DNA of 64,000 bases from Reticulascus tulasneorum (Eukaryota > Ascomycota > Sordariomycetes > Glomerellales > Reticulascaceae). The stretch covers positions 3,286,001 through 3,350,000 of the forward strand of contig LSAX01000003.1 in NCBI GenBank assembly GCA_001557505.1, written 5' to 3'. Position 1 is the stretch's first letter; every line of letters starts with the position of its first letter. The translations under genes were made by a program, and so were the position numbers. Positions 11,694 to 23,528 of the stretch are shown piece by piece. The notes beneath the pieces were generated by a model, which worked only from the letters and a program-made list of their open reading frames with translations, was not told the origin of the DNA and made no database searches.

Positions 11694-12472
11694 CTACCTA
11701 GTCTTCTTGTCTCTCCCTTCCTCCGATACAGATATGCTTTGAATCCAGGCGTAAATATATCGCGAGAGAAACCAGGTCACTATGGCCACGATAGTAATAT
11801 AGAGCACTGTGGGTGCTAATGACTGGGGAAGCAGATTGAAGGTAAAAGGGTCTAAGATAATGTCTGCGTAGACAGGCTCTGCTGTAGTCATCAATGTCTT
11901 GTTGTCAGAAAAGTAGTCAGCCGCGGCGAGTACGCGAAGGAACAGAAGCGAGGATTGACGCTCGGAGCCGGCTCCTGTCGGTGGTGAAGATATTCTTGGC
12001 TGCTCAGCGTCTGGGGTGTGACCGGACAGGCGAGAACTGGCGTAGTTGGCCAGAGAGGCAATCAGTGCCGGAGTCTCCCAAACAACATGTAGTTCAAACA
12101 CGTCTAGAGTAAATGAGGTGGGTTGCTTCAGATGCCGGGTCAGGACTCGTAGATATCAAGGCGAGGAATAGAGCTTACTGTTGCGGCCCAGCATATCCTG
12201 ACCTCATAACGCTGGTCCGTAGCTAGACTGTCCAGCAATAGCCATGTCTCCGTTCCCGACTCCGAACCCGTTTCTGGAAAGGCTGCTTGAACATAAGTCC
12301 TGATAACCCGATCCTTTGGCGTGAGAACATCCAATTGCAGATCCTCCAGAGTCGGATGTTGAGAGGGGACGTTGACAGAGTCCGGAGCTAGGAAAATGAC
12401 CTTCTCCACGTTGGCACATGCATTGTGTAGAGTTGACGCGATGCATAGGGCCATGTAAATATAGTGTCTCAT
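11694..12472 (-). CDS. GPI-mannosyltransferase II co-activator, Pga1-like
   Basis: Pga1 partners the mannosyltransferase Gpi18, which adds the second mannose to the GPI precursor in the ER. Exons (minus strand) 12472-12179 and 12125-11694 join in frame to 241 aa; the 53-nt intron has GTAAGC and CTGAAG ends, and splicing creates the conserved-looking WAATQPTSFTLDVFELHVVWETP region. A signal peptide (about 1-20, ending NACA) precedes NVEKVIFLAP. The luminal part contains LEDLQLDVLTP and QRYEVRICWAAT. One transmembrane helix near the C-terminus (LAPTVLYITIVAIVTWFLS) is followed by a short basic tail, giving a type I topology. The layout matches what I know of the fungal Pga1 family (Pfam Pga1); a sequence search would confirm it. 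Confidence 0.75.
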
Positions 12473-13375
12473 TCTCCTGGGGTTTGGGGGTTAAGGGACT
12501 GTTAGACACACGGGAGAAGGCGAGGTCATGTGCGCAAGCAAAAAGATATGTGGAATTTCGACTGGGAGTATTAGACTTCCCAAAGAAGGAACATGAGTGT
12601 CTACCGATGTAGGTAAAATGCACTCCAAGATCATGCTCAGATTGAGGTTGACATTAGAGGCAGACTTGCAGGGATATGGGGCCTGTGCACACCAAGAATG
12701 GGAACCATCAGCCGCTGCGAACCTAAGCACTAATTAATCACCTAAGTGTACCTACCGATGAAATGCCGTTCTTGTCTGTAATTGACGCCTTGTAAGTGCT
12801 TGAGACCTCTGGAAATTATATCAAGCTGTTGACTACAAGATACTCGGCTGAAAATGATATATACATGATTCCTTTTCGAAGGAAGGCGAGTCTCGAAGTC
12901 GAACTCATTGTGCAGGCCGTTGTGCAATTGCCATATTCGTCGTGGGTAGGTACCTTGAGTGGGATGAACCGCTGCAGGATCGGTACTTCCATAACTCGAG
13001 TAAACATGACGGTCTGAGGTGGCGCCCAAGGTACTTGAGAGCACTGATGTGGTAGTTTGGGTGCCTTGTTGGGAACATTCAGCACGAGGTACTTCATATT
13101 AAGGTACTTACCCAGACCCAATTAGTGCCCAGTAAACACTGATCGGGAAAGACGCGCTTACCAATTCGGGCCCTGCCTCATATCAACAAAAACTCCTGCA
13201 CGGCCCCTGTGCACCCAAATTTCCCCCACTCTACCTATTCTTTCAATCCCCCTGTGCACAAGGCAGAAACAATTCAACTTCAACAAACCTCTTGTTTAAG
13301 CCACGCATTCTACCCGTCTTGAACTCGACCGTCGTATATAGCTCATTCTTCAGCTTCCCCCACCCGTCTATAAAC
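12473..13375. other. Divergent promoter between PGA1-like and alpha-tubulin genes
   Basis: About 0.9 kb shared upstream region of two head-to-head genes. It contains several copies of a GGTAC-centred motif (aggtacctt at 12949-12957, aaggtactta at 13101-13110). The last 130 bases before the tubulin start are C/T- and A/C-rich, as in many highly expressed fungal genes. No coding potential seen. Confidence 0.55.
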
Positions 13376-15180
13376 ATGCGTGAGGTCATCAGCATCAACG
13401 GTAAGCTCCTCGGCCCACGCGTCTTCACCGCATCGTGTCTTCCCCCCCTCATATATCCTGCCGGGCGATGGCATGTACCGTACGCTGACCACATTGATAT
13501 CTATAGTTGGCCAGGCAGGCTGCCAGATTGCAAACTCTTGCTGGGAGGTAAGCTTTTCGACAGTTTCTCTGCGGTTCTTTCCAACGGAGTTCTTCTGCTT
13601 GCGCTATCAGTACGCGCAACGCCTGTGGATCTTGAGCTAATCTTGACTTTTCGTTAGCTTTACTGCCTTGAACATGGCATCCAGGTAACATTCTCCAACA
13701 ATCAGGTCCGAGGAATACATTGTACTGACGCGAGCTACCGGGTAGCCTGATGGGTATCTGACTGAAGAGCGCAAAGCCGCCGATCCAGACCACGGTTTCA
13801 GCACTTTCTTCTCCGAGACAGGTATGCTGGGTCCCACGTCTCTCCAGCCTTTGATGGCCTCTGACATTCTCTTCTATAGGCCAGGGCAAGTATGTCCCGC
13901 GAGCTATTTACTGCGATCTGGAACCCAATGTCGTCGACGAGGTTCGCACCGGACCCTACCGCGGCCTCTTCCACCCCGAGCAGATGATCACTGGCAAGGA
14001 GGATGCCTCAAACAACTATGCTCGCGGCCACTATACTGTCGGCAAGGAGCTGATCGACCAGGTCCTGGATAAGGTTCGACGCGTTGCCGACAACTGTGTT
14101 GGTCTCCAGGGCTTTCTCGTTTTCCACTCCTTCGGCGGTGGTACCGGTTCTGGATTCGGCGCTCTCCTCATGGAACGTCTCTCTGTGGATTATGGCAAGA
14201 AGAGCAAGCTGGAATTCTGCGTTTATCCCGCTCCACAGACTGCGACATCCGTCGTCGAGCCGTACAACTCCATTCTTACGACTCACACAACCCTCGAGCA
14301 CTCTGATTGCTCCTTTATGGTGGACAATGAGGCCATCTACGACATTTGCCGACGCAACCTTGGTCTCGAACGCCCTAATTATGAGAACTTGAACCGTCTC
14401 ATTGCCCAAGGTAGCTCTGTCTGTTCCCCTTGAGTTGTGAGAGCCCCTTTGCTTACAAAGACTTTAGTCGTATCGTCCATCACCGCTTCGCTCCGTTTTG
14501 ATGGCTCTCTCAATGTCGATCTCAACGAGTTCCAGACAAATCTTGTCCCTTACCCACGTATTCACTTCCCTCTTGTTGCATACGCACCCATGATCTCCGC
14601 TGCCAAGGCAGCCCATGAGGCCAACGGTGTTCAGGAGATGACCATGTCTTGCTTCGAGCCCAACAACCAGATGGTCAAGTGTGATCCTCGCCACGGCAAG
14701 TACATGGCCACTTGTCTCTTGTACCGTGGGGATGTCGTCCCCAAAGATGCCCATGACGCGGTTGCAACACTGAAGACGAAGCGAACAATCCAGTTCGTCG
14801 ACTGGTGCCCAACCGGTTTCAAGCTCGGTATCTGCTACCAGGCGCCCATGATGGTTCCCCATGGTGATCTGGCCAAGGTCAGCCGTGCTGTGTAAGTGTA
14901 GACCTGTAATTTCCTTCCATATTTGTTTGACAGAAACCTAACACCGCGTAGCTGCATGCTTTCAAACACCACGGCAATTGCCGAGGCCTGGTCGGCCTTG
15001 TCCACCAAATTCGATCTCATGTACTCCAAGCGAGCCTTCGTGCACTGGTACGTTGGTGAGGGCATGGAGGAGGGTGAGTTCTCCGAGGCTCGTGAGGATC
15101 TTGCTGCGCTCGAGCGAGATTACGAAGAGGTTGCTACCGATTCGGTCGAGAATGAGGAGGGTGCAGAGGCTGAGTACTAA
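13376..15180 (+). CDS. tubA: Alpha-tubulin
   Basis: Alpha-tubulin pairs with beta-tubulin to form microtubules. Seven exons (13376-13400, 13507-13547, 13658-13684, 13746-13821, 13880-14410, 14468-14891, 14952-15180) join to 450 aa, the usual length. Introns cluster in the first 60 codons, a common tubulin pattern, and include a 27-nt exon. Visible signatures: MREVISIN at the N-terminus, [14 protein letters not shown], the tubulin GTP-binding loop GGGTGSG, and [13 protein letters not shown]. The insert residues [20 protein letters not shown] and the C-terminal [16 protein letters not shown] identify alpha rather than beta. The acidic tail ends EEGAEAEY, so the terminal tyrosine subject to detyrosination is present. 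The gene looks fully functional. Confidence 0.97.
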
Positions 15181-16569
15181 GTCTGTATATCCGAGGGACG
15201 CGGTGGATGTCTATGAGCGTGGAGTTTTCCTGCAAGCTGGGTTGCCAATCACACTGTCGCTGGAAGGGTGTTGTTTGGTCTCAGATACGGGCAATGGGCA
15301 GATGGCAAGTTTTCCTCTGTTGATAGAGTCCAAGAACGACCTACTTCAATGGCCCGGAGTGTATCGAGATTCAGTGTAGATTCGTTCCCAGGCCAATTGA
15401 GTTGCGCAAATCTTTCAGTCTTTCATGGGTTTGCTCAACTTCACCAGCAAGTTTGTCTTGTGTGCGTGCTGGATGTTTACATGCGACGATGATTACACTT
15501 TCAAAGGCTGGTGCCACTACAACAATACCGCAGTTTCTCTGTGAAGAAGCCGCTCGACGGAGTCATTTGAACGGGCGTAGGATGCTAGATCCTGCGTATC
15601 AAAAGAAGTACTGGATATGTCATGCGGGGCGTGTATCTATAAATGATCAGTGTTGCGGCCATTACTACTGGAACCCTCGTGGTCCCTCAGAGACGCAGTC
15701 GGCAACGCAGTGCTGACCTTGCAGCTGACCACGATGCGTGATAGCTCGACTGCCGTGGCTAAGCTGTGATGTTGGAGCCGTAAGTGCCCCGATAGTAGGT
15801 TTCCTCTCGCACCTGATATGCTACATTTCATTGCCGAGATGAAATGTTAGCAGATGAATGCCATTCCACTGGTTGACGGACGAACATGACATTTAGTTCC
15901 ATCGCTACTTCACGCGCAAGTGTGCAGATGTGTGACGATGGAAAGAAAATAATGTTAATGCTCGTCCTCAAATACATACTAGAGATTTCAATGTGAAATC
16001 AACAGCCGCCTTGTATCCGTGTTAATTAGTTATTTTCGAGAGTTCTGGCGTTGGTCCAGCTTGCTTAGTGGTCCCTACAGTGGGTTCTTAGATGAGGTAG
16101 TCACTGGACGCACGCATTATTAAACCAGCCGTTTCTTCCTGTAATTATGTGCCTAGGTAAGGTAATTTGGGTTGGTGCATTGGTCGGGGTTCGGATTCTC
16201 GTTTGATGGTTGGGAGCCCGGTTCGAGGGGTACGTACCTCGCAACTCGGGGTAGCTTCATTGGGGCCAATGTTACCAGGCTGACCTTCTAAAGGCGTAGT
16301 AGCCCCCCAGCCTCTGAAATTGAACATACGAATTGCTTCCAACACCTCTCCTCTAATCCTAACCAGATCAGAGCAAGAGCGCCCATCTTTGCTTCGCAGG
16401 TATTCCATCACCCGCCTCTTCCCTCTGCTCAACTGAGACTCTAACCCCCTGTTTCTCAGTCTCCGTGTTCTAACACCCTTCCTGGGCCGTTACGAATCCT
16501 CTCTCTTCACTCTAAGCGGATTGAGCCACCACTTCCGAGCTGCTCGAGTAGCCCCAAGCCGGCCCGACC
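15181..16569. other. Intergenic region and EDE1 promoter
   Basis: Tubulin 3' UTR and EDE1 upstream region. The T/C-rich segment from about 16370 to 16569 looks like the EDE1 leader. The minus-strand frame at 16145-16432 and other short frames lack recognisable features. Confidence 0.5.
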
Positions 16570-19500
16570 ATGTCTGCAGATGCCACCGTTGATCCAGGTT
16601 CGCGTTTTCCCAAACGTCCGTATTGATACATTGGCACAGGAGCTGATGACTGTCTACTGCAGCTGCGCCGAATCTCAACCTCACGCCCGAGGAGAAGCAT
16701 GTCTATGGCCAGCTGTTTCGACAAGCCGACACCGATACCGTTGGTGTAGTCACCGGGGAAGTCGCAGTCAAGTTCTTCGAGAAAACCCGATTGGATTCCA
16801 GGGTTCTGGGGGAGGTTAGTATTCCGATGGCCTAGCGCATGTCTGTCGCGACCGAAAGCATCCGCTAACAACCGCGGCAACAAATAGATTTGGCAGATCG
16901 CAGACAACGAGAACAGAGGGTTTCTTACACCGGCTGGTTTTGGGATCGTTCTACGACTCATTGGCCATTGCCAGGCTGGCCGCGAACCATCCGCAGAGAT
17001 AGCATTGCAACAGGGTCCCCTACCCCGATTCGATGGCATATCGACCACGACCCTCTCCTCTCCCCCTCCACCCGCCGCTGCAGTTCTGCAAAGCCAGGGA
17101 ACAGGCGGGCCCATAAGAATTCCGCCCCTAACACCCGAGAAAGTCACGCAATATGCCAGCTTGTTTGAACGCCAAGGCCTGCAAGGAGGCGGCTTGCTGC
17201 CAGGTGACCAGGCGAAGCAGATTTTTGAGAAGTCCGGCATGCCGAATGAAGTGTTGGGAAGGATCTGGCAGCTTGCCGATACCGAGCAGCGTGGCGCGCT
17301 AGTAATGACAGAGTTCGTCATCGCCATGCACCTTCTCACGTCCATGAAAACGGGGACCCTAAGGGGGCTGCCGAATATCCTGCCTGCGGCGTTGTACGAA
17401 GCCGCAACGAGAAGGGCTGCGCCGGCACGTCAATCGCCCACGAGTACGGGTCCGATCTCAGCGATCCCCCGGCAGCTCAGCGGCTCTGCTCCGATCCGTA
17501 CGGGAAGTCCGCTTGGACGGCCGCCTCTCACAGCCCAGTCAACCGGTCTGCCTACCACAACGGGGGATTGGCTCGTAACCCCAGCAGACAAGGCGAGATT
17601 CGACCTACTTTACATCGATCTGGACAAGAGCCGAAAGGGCTTCATCACTGGAGAAGAAGCAGTTCCGTTCCTCAGCCAGTCTAATCTGCCAGAGGACAGC
17701 TTGGCTCAAATCTGGGACCTGGCGGACTTTAGATCCGAAGGCCGCCTGAACAAGGACACGTTTGCCGTAGCCATGTACCTCATACGTCAACAACGTACTA
17801 GCCATGACGGATCCAAGGCACTACCAACCCAGCTACCACCTAACCTTATCCCCCGAGCATGCGCGCCGCTGCTCGACCCCCTACTGCAGGCTCGCCATTT
17901 GATGCCCCGCCGCCGACGCAACCGCCGGTGCCTGCACCAGCACCTGCACCAAAATCTGCTCTCGACGACTTGTTTGGACTTGATACTTCGCCCACCCCAC
18001 CCGCAGCCCAGCTGCAAACTGCCCTCTCTACTGGAGGTTCTAATGCCAACGACCCATTTGCCACGGGCACAGGTGCGCTGGCTCCCTCGTCTCCGGGCAG
18101 GCCATCACCAACGGCCACTCAATTCAGGCCCTTCATGCCGTCTTCTTCATTTGGGCGAGGTCTTACTGCGCAAGCCACGGGGGATTCTACCAGCTCCAGC
18201 GCAGGTAGGGTCAGGTCTCCGATTCCAGCGTCTATATCTGAAGACCTCCTCGGTGACAACGACCCGGAGATCAGCAAGAAGCTGACAAACGAAACTGCTG
18301 AGTTGGCCAATCTCTCAAATCAAGTTGGATCGTTGTCGAAACAGATGCAGGAGGTGCAAGGCCAGCGCACAACAACCCAGAATGAACTTAATCAAGCCAG
18401 TGCGCAGAAGAAGAACTTTGAGCAGCGTCTCTCTCAACTGCGCACGTTGTACGAAAAAGAGGCTGGCGACGTCCGTTCACTTCAAGAACAGCTTACAGCG
18501 GCAAGAAATGATACCAAAAAGTTGCAAGCTGAATGTATGAACCTGGATGGCACCTGCCGGGATTTGCAAACCCAACGCCAGCAGATTCTAGCGAGCCTGC
18601 AGGCCGATCAACAAGAGAACGCGAGTCTCAAGGAGAAAATCAGAGCAGTCAATGCCGAAGTTGCACAGCTGAAACCTCAAATAGACAAGCTGCGGTCTGA
18701 GGCACGGCAGCAGAAGGGGTTGGTCGCCATTAATAAGAAGCAGTTGGTAACTAATGAAGGGGAGCGAGACAAACTACAAAGCGAACTCGCCGATCTAAAC
18801 AAGAGTAGTGAAGACCTAGCTCGGCAGGTTAACACTAGTTCTCCAGTGTTTACAGCTGCGCAAGTCGCCAGCCCTGCGCTTTCAACAGCAAGTGGTAACA
18901 ACCCTTTCTTTAGGCGGACAGGTAGCACGGACATAATGGGCGCCTTTGCTTCACCGCCCATCAAGCAATTCTCAGATAAATCGTTCGATGATGTCTTTGG
19001 GCCTGGGCCATTGACTGCTGGCACCACCAGTACCCCTCCACCGCCTCTCACATCTTTCAAGGCACAAACCACGGGGACGTCGACGGGAAGCGTGGGTTCC
19101 TTTGCCACACCTCCCGCTGCCTCACCTAATATCAGTCGTCAAGCCACCTTGACTGCAGAGCCTCCCGCCCCTCCAATATCGAGACAGATTAGTTCAAGCT
19201 TTTTGCCATTTGCCGATGCCGCGGAGTCTTTAAGCTCATCCCGACAGGTCTCGCCGCCAGCCTCGAATGTTGGAGCTCCAGAACCTGCATCGACGGAGCC
19301 GCCGCTCGGTGTGGCTGCATTTCCAATTGAGGCGGTAGCAACTGGACAAAGCGCGACCTCGACCTCGGACAAAGGAGTGTTTCAGGACGACAGCAAGCCA
19401 TCTAGTAATGGCTTCACTGGTCCGTTTGATGAGATAAAAGCAGTGCCAGTGGCCACGTCTGGCGTGTCCCATGCTGATCCTTTTGCTGTAACGGATCAAA

Positions 19501-20636
19501 ACAAGGCAAAGGCAGACTTTGACAATGCTTTTGCAAGTTTTAAGAACGCCAACAAAGCGCAAGAACAGTCGAAAACAGACGCGGCAAAGGACTCGACAGC
19601 CTTCGATTCAGAGTTTCCACCCATTGCAGAGCTTGAACGAGACGAAGATTCAGACTCGGCGAGTGAACAAGGCGGTTTTGAAGACGATTTCACACCCGCC
19701 TCTCCACCGGGCAAGGCGTTTGAAACGCCAAAGGAACTCGCATCGCCTTCTACCATCACGGCTCCTAACCATGCAGATGCCGCAGCTTCCGCTGAGGACG
19801 ATGTTCCTGCTTTCGGACCTGTGCCAACTGAACAGAGGTACGCCATCCCCTCGAACATTTTTTCGCCGTGATTCCGGGCAGCTAATCCAACTCCAGCGAC
19901 ATACCACTCTCCCCGCCCGGGGCTTTTCCAGCCAGTCCCCCTCCAGTTCCGCTTGCGGATGATATCTTTGGATCGGCTCACCCCGACCCAACGACCAGCT
20001 CAGCAAGCCAGCCTCCTATCATAACTTCCGCAGCCGAAAAAACACCGTTTGACGACCTTGACGATGACTTCGAGGGTCTTGAAGATGCCAAGGAGGGATC
20101 AGCCGACGATGACTTCCAGACCATCTCCAGGTCTGGTCTAGATGATTTCAATGCAGTCTTCGACAGCAGCCCCCCGCCCAGTCAGGCGAAGAGCGAATCG
20201 ACCGCGTTCGGCGCTGAAAGCAGCTACGACTTCGGAACCGTTTCGTCAACCTCGGCGGCAGCCGGGGTCGGGAGCACCGGCAGCGCTGCTAGCAGCGGAG
20301 CCCAGCAGCAAGCGCCTGCTCCGCCGGAGTCTCACGACTGGGACGCCATCTTTGCCACTCTCGACTCCCCAACCGAGTCGGCCGCAACTGTGACTTCCCC
20401 TCCGGCCAAGGATGAGGCACGACCAGCTGCTTTGGGCAGGGTGCAAACCGAAGATGGCGTGCATGACGATCCAATTTTGAAGAATCTGACCGGCATGGGC
20501 TACTCCCGTTCTGACGCCCTCTTGGCTTTAGAAAAATACGACTATAATCTCGAGAGGGTAGGTACATCAGGACTTGCTGCGGGATCTGGACACTAATCAT
20601 CACTAGGCGGCCAATTACCTCGCCAGCCAATCTTGA
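16570..20636 (+). pseudogene. ede1: EDE1/Eps15-like endocytic scaffold, interrupted by an apparent one-base deletion
   Basis: Ede1 is an early scaffold of clathrin-mediated endocytosis. Exons 16570-16597, 16663-16814, 16888-19837, 19897-20557 and 20607-20636. Three EH domains are present: residues ~12-100 (GEIWQIADNENRGFLT), ~142-212 (LGRIWQLADTEQRGAL) and ~290-361 (LAQIWDLADFRSEGRL). A Pro/Ala-rich linker, a long coiled coil (~517-707), a Ser/Thr/Pro-rich region with acidic D/E segments and a C-terminal UBA domain (DDPILKNLTGMGY) follow, in the Ede1 order. The reading frame shifts by one base at a C run (17850-17854): the frame before reads PPNLIP, and the frame after resumes with SMRAAARPP as expected. 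As written, translation would stop at 18285 after 525 codons. Total exon length is one base short of 1274 codons. No other damage is visible, so a sequencing error is as likely as a real mutation. The start gives a short N-terminus split by the first intron. Confidence 0.88.
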
Positions 20637-21272
20637 ACTTCGCTGTTCTCATGACTTAAGACCACAACCACAGCGGAACCCTACGCTATAGCAGCAAGTC
20701 GTAGCAATTGTCGCAAATTTTGTCAGCCTCATCTTTAATCTAGAGACGGTAACTTCGATACTTTGGTGCCCCCCCCCCCCCCCCCCCAATGGGGTATTCT
20801 GAGCTGGGGCTTTGTCTACGAATAGCCGCAGCCTTTAATGTGTAGGATGTATGTAGTACCCATAGGCCGACGTTTGCATATCGTAAATACATTCTTTTTC
20901 CATCTCTCTTACTGAGCATCAGGTTAAGGCTGGAGGTTGTTTTCTTGTCTTCTTGAACTTTCTATATTTGAGGTGTGGCCCAGTGTCCCCTCCCCGTCAG
21001 AGTCCCAAGTTCAAGCAATTGAGACCCTACACATCATATTGAATAGACGAAGAGTCTCAATCGCGCGGACAAGTCTACCTGCGCATCTGGACCGGGCATG
21101 ACTATGTAGGACTGTAGCTCGGAAAGTGGTCTGGCAGCCAGCCCTCTGCCAGGGTTGCCAGGAGGACTAAAGCCTTAGCGGCACTGCCAGCTTGTTGCGA
21201 TACGTCATTCAATTGGTTCAGCGACGTGCTTAGGCCTCTGCGTTTTGGGGACTTGGAACTTCTATCTCGTCC
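20637..21272. other. Convergent 3' UTR region between EDE1 and SEC6
   Basis: Tail-to-tail spacer of 0.64 kb. It contains a run of 19 C residues at 20769-20787. No coding potential seen. Confidence 0.6.
20769..20787. repeat. Poly-C tract (19 nt)
   Basis: An uninterrupted run of 19 cytosines in the EDE1/SEC6 spacer, counted directly. Two G runs of the same length occur at 32171 and 34492. Confidence 0.95.
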
Positions 21273-23528
21273 TCATTTGACTCTGCCCATAATGGTCTCT
21301 GGTCCCCTGACTATATCCATCTGCGCAGCCCGCGCCTTGACTGCATTCAGCATACTCCTTTCGAAATCGTCCCGCGACCGTAACACCGCCTCCACCCAAC
21401 CGATCTGCAAATCCCAATACGCGCTCTTGAACGCCTCGAACGTGTCCGCGACCGCGTCTTTCTCCACCGTGAGCAGCTGCAGGAAGTTCTCCGTGACCCT
21501 CCATGTCTGCTTGACCGTGTTACCGACCTCCGGGTTGGGTAGATTGCCGAAGTATTCGAAGGCGGTGGATATGTCGTTGAAGAGCTTGTCCTGGAACGGA
21601 TCGGCCCGTCGGAACTTGGCGCCCTTGTTCCGAACCGAGGACATGTAGCGCACTAGCAGCTCCTCCGCGAAGATCTCTGTGAAAATATCGACCAGAGAGT
21701 GGTGCAGGATCTGCCGGTAGTCTCCGACGTACTCCTCGAACGTGACCACCATCTGCTTCATGGCGGTGCTTGTGTACCACTTGGTCGTGAAGAACTCGGG
21801 CATGACCAGTTTAAAGTCCACCGAGAATATGAGTTGTGCAAACTTGGTGATGCACCAGGTGCTGAAATCGACATATCCGTCTCGCAATGCCGCGACTTCC
21901 CCCTCCGCGCGCTCCATGTACCCCGGCGACACGACCGGTTCGAACTTCGCCTTGAAGCTTGACAAGTACGCCAGTCTGTTCTCCTCCTCGTTGTCGTCAA
22001 TGCAGGCGATCTGGTCGTTCGCAGTCGCCACGAGCCAATCTTGTAACGACTGGAATCCGTCTAGCTCCGGGGCCTTGCCAGACTCGTACCGGGCTGCCTC
22101 CTCCTCGAGCATCCTTTGCCACGATTGTTGCCGGCCTCTTAGCCTTAGGAACATCGCATCAATGACACCCTCGATGACATCCAGCCGCTGGGAGTTGGTG
22201 GCTGCGTCAATCTGCTCCCGCAACATCCGCCACATGTCCACGAGGTTTCGAGTTCGAAAGTAGCCGTACTCGTCTTGGTCCAGGTTGGAGCCTTCGACGT
22301 TCCGCCCCGCGAAGTCCGTCTTCTCTTGCTTGAAGATTCGGTCGATCCATTCATCAAGAAACTTGATGATCAGCTGGCGGAAGTCTCTCACAAGCTCCGT
22401 CTCCCGAGAGTCAATGACCTGGGGCACTAGTTCTTCCTGCTTGAAGCCAAGCTTTGCCATCTTTTTGTAGTATTTCTCTGGCCAATTTATAATTTCCAAG
22501 GTATTCGCCGAGCTGGTCTCCGGGTCGTCGATCATTCCGACAAGATAGTCGTGCATGAGCCCGTGGTAGAGGTTGCCGTATGTCTTGAGAATCTTCCACT
22601 TCTTGGGCATCAGCGGCACCATGCCGACCTTAACGGCATTGAGATCGTTGAAGTACCACTTCAAGATCTTTTCCAACCGCGAGGGGTCGTCCAAGAACTC
22701 CTCCTTTGACTGAGCAAATTGTTGCTCGGCATTCAGCTTTATGGCCTGCATGTATTTGTCCTTGTAGCCCCGGACCTTTTTCGCGCCATCCGTGATGCTT
22801 TGGAACCTCGTTGCCATCTCTTTGTGGTCCTTCAAGGCTTCCTGCAGCGCAAGGACCCTCTGGTCGCTCTTCTCCTCTGCCTCGATAACTACAGCAAAGC
22901 GCACAACCAGCCCGTTGTTGTCGTTGACAACAAGGCCAATAAGATTCAGCGCCAAAAGCCCGACGTGCTCGTCGAACCAGTCAATCATCTCATCTAACCT
23001 TTCAAAGTAGTCTTCTAACGTGGACTGCAAGCTCGGATCCTCCGCCCTCTGTATTTGTTCCATGGCGTCGTCTCGGATATTTCGCAGCTGCGTCAGTTCG
23101 TTGTGGATCGGTAAGAAGTTGGGCATGTTCTCTTTATCGGCTTCATCTTCGCGCAGCATGCCCTCCACAATATTGAGTCGTTCATTGAAGGTCTCGAGGT
23201 TCTTTCGCATAGCTTCGACAGCGCCGAAGTTCCGATGGGCTTGCGAGACGAGATTTATGCTAGCAAAGTCCTTAATCATGTTCTGGGACTCGGAGCAGAG
23301 CTTGTCGATCTTCATCATCTCCTCCTTGATCTGCTGCACAGTCTTTTGCCCATCTGTCAAGCCTGTCATGCCCGACTGGGTGGTCTCTAGCTGCTCTCGC
23401 AGGCCACTGCGCAACTGCGAGTCGACCGCTCCCTTTTTGCGGCTGAACTCCTGCTTCAAGCCCTGTATCTTGTCGAGATCATCGGGGTGTCGGAGAAGCT
23501 CTGCGAGCTTCGGTACGGGGGCGTCCAT
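21273..23528 (-). CDS. sec6: Exocyst complex component Sec6
   Basis: Sec6 is a core subunit of the octameric exocyst, which tethers secretory vesicles to the plasma membrane at growing tips. A single uninterrupted frame encodes 751 aa, the normal length for fungal Sec6. The N-terminus (MDAPVPKLAELLRHPDDLDK) leads into a coiled coil of about residues 20-110, typical of CATCHR-type exocyst subunits. The rest is helical with Sec6-like segments such as GLLALNLIGLVVND, KWYFNDLNAVKVGMVPLMPKK, ETELVRDFRQLIIKFLDEW and the C-terminal FAEELLVRYM and FRRADPFQDKLFNDI. The start is the first ATG of the frame. It converges on EDE1, so an endocytic and an exocytic factor are tail to tail. No damage seen. 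Confidence 0.95.
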   Translation of the reverse strand: MDAPVPKLAELLRHPDDLDKIQGLKQEFSRKKGAVDSQLRSGLREQLETTQSGMTGLTDGQKTVQQIKEEMMKIDKLCSESQNMIKDFASINLVSQAHRNFGAVEAMRKNLETFNERLNIVEGMLREDEADKENMPNFLPIHNELTQLRNIRDDAMEQIQRAEDPSLQSTLEDYFERLDEMIDWFDEHVGLLALNLIGLVVNDNNGLVVRFAVVIEAEEKSDQRVLALQEALKDHKEMATRFQSITDGAKKVRGYKDKYMQAIKLNAEQQFAQSKEEFLDDPSRLEKILKWYFNDLNAVKVGMVPLMPKKWKILKTYGNLYHGLMHDYLVGMIDDPETSSANTLEIINWPEKYYKKMAKLGFKQEELVPQVIDSRETELVRDFRQLIIKFLDEWIDRIFKQEKTDFAGRNVEGSNLDQDEYGYFRTRNLVDMWRMLREQIDAATNSQRLDVIEGVIDAMFLRLRGRQQSWQRMLEEEAARYESGKAPELDGFQSLQDWLVATANDQIACIDDNEEENRLAYLSSFKAKFEPVVSPGYMERAEGEVAALRDGYVDFSTWCITKFAQLIFSVDFKLVMPEFFTTKWYTSTAMKQMVVTFEEYVGDYRQILHHSLVDIFTEIFAEELLVRYMSSVRNKGAKFRRADPFQDKLFNDISTAFEYFGNLPNPEVGNTVKQTWRVTENFLQLLTVEKDAVADTFEAFKSAYWDLQIGWVEAVLRSRDDFERSMLNAVKARAAQMDIVRGPETIMGRVK

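Noticed and set aside
17005..18285. EDE1 frame read to a stop at 18285 as the real C-terminus
   Set aside because: The alternative frame from 17859 continues Ede1 features (coiled coil, UBA), so the first frame is out of phase after 17854.
16570..20636. Frameshift in EDE1 explained by an intron
   Set aside because: Candidate GT..AG pairs near 17790-17840 are shorter than 50 nt or remove the conserved linker before SMRAAARPP.
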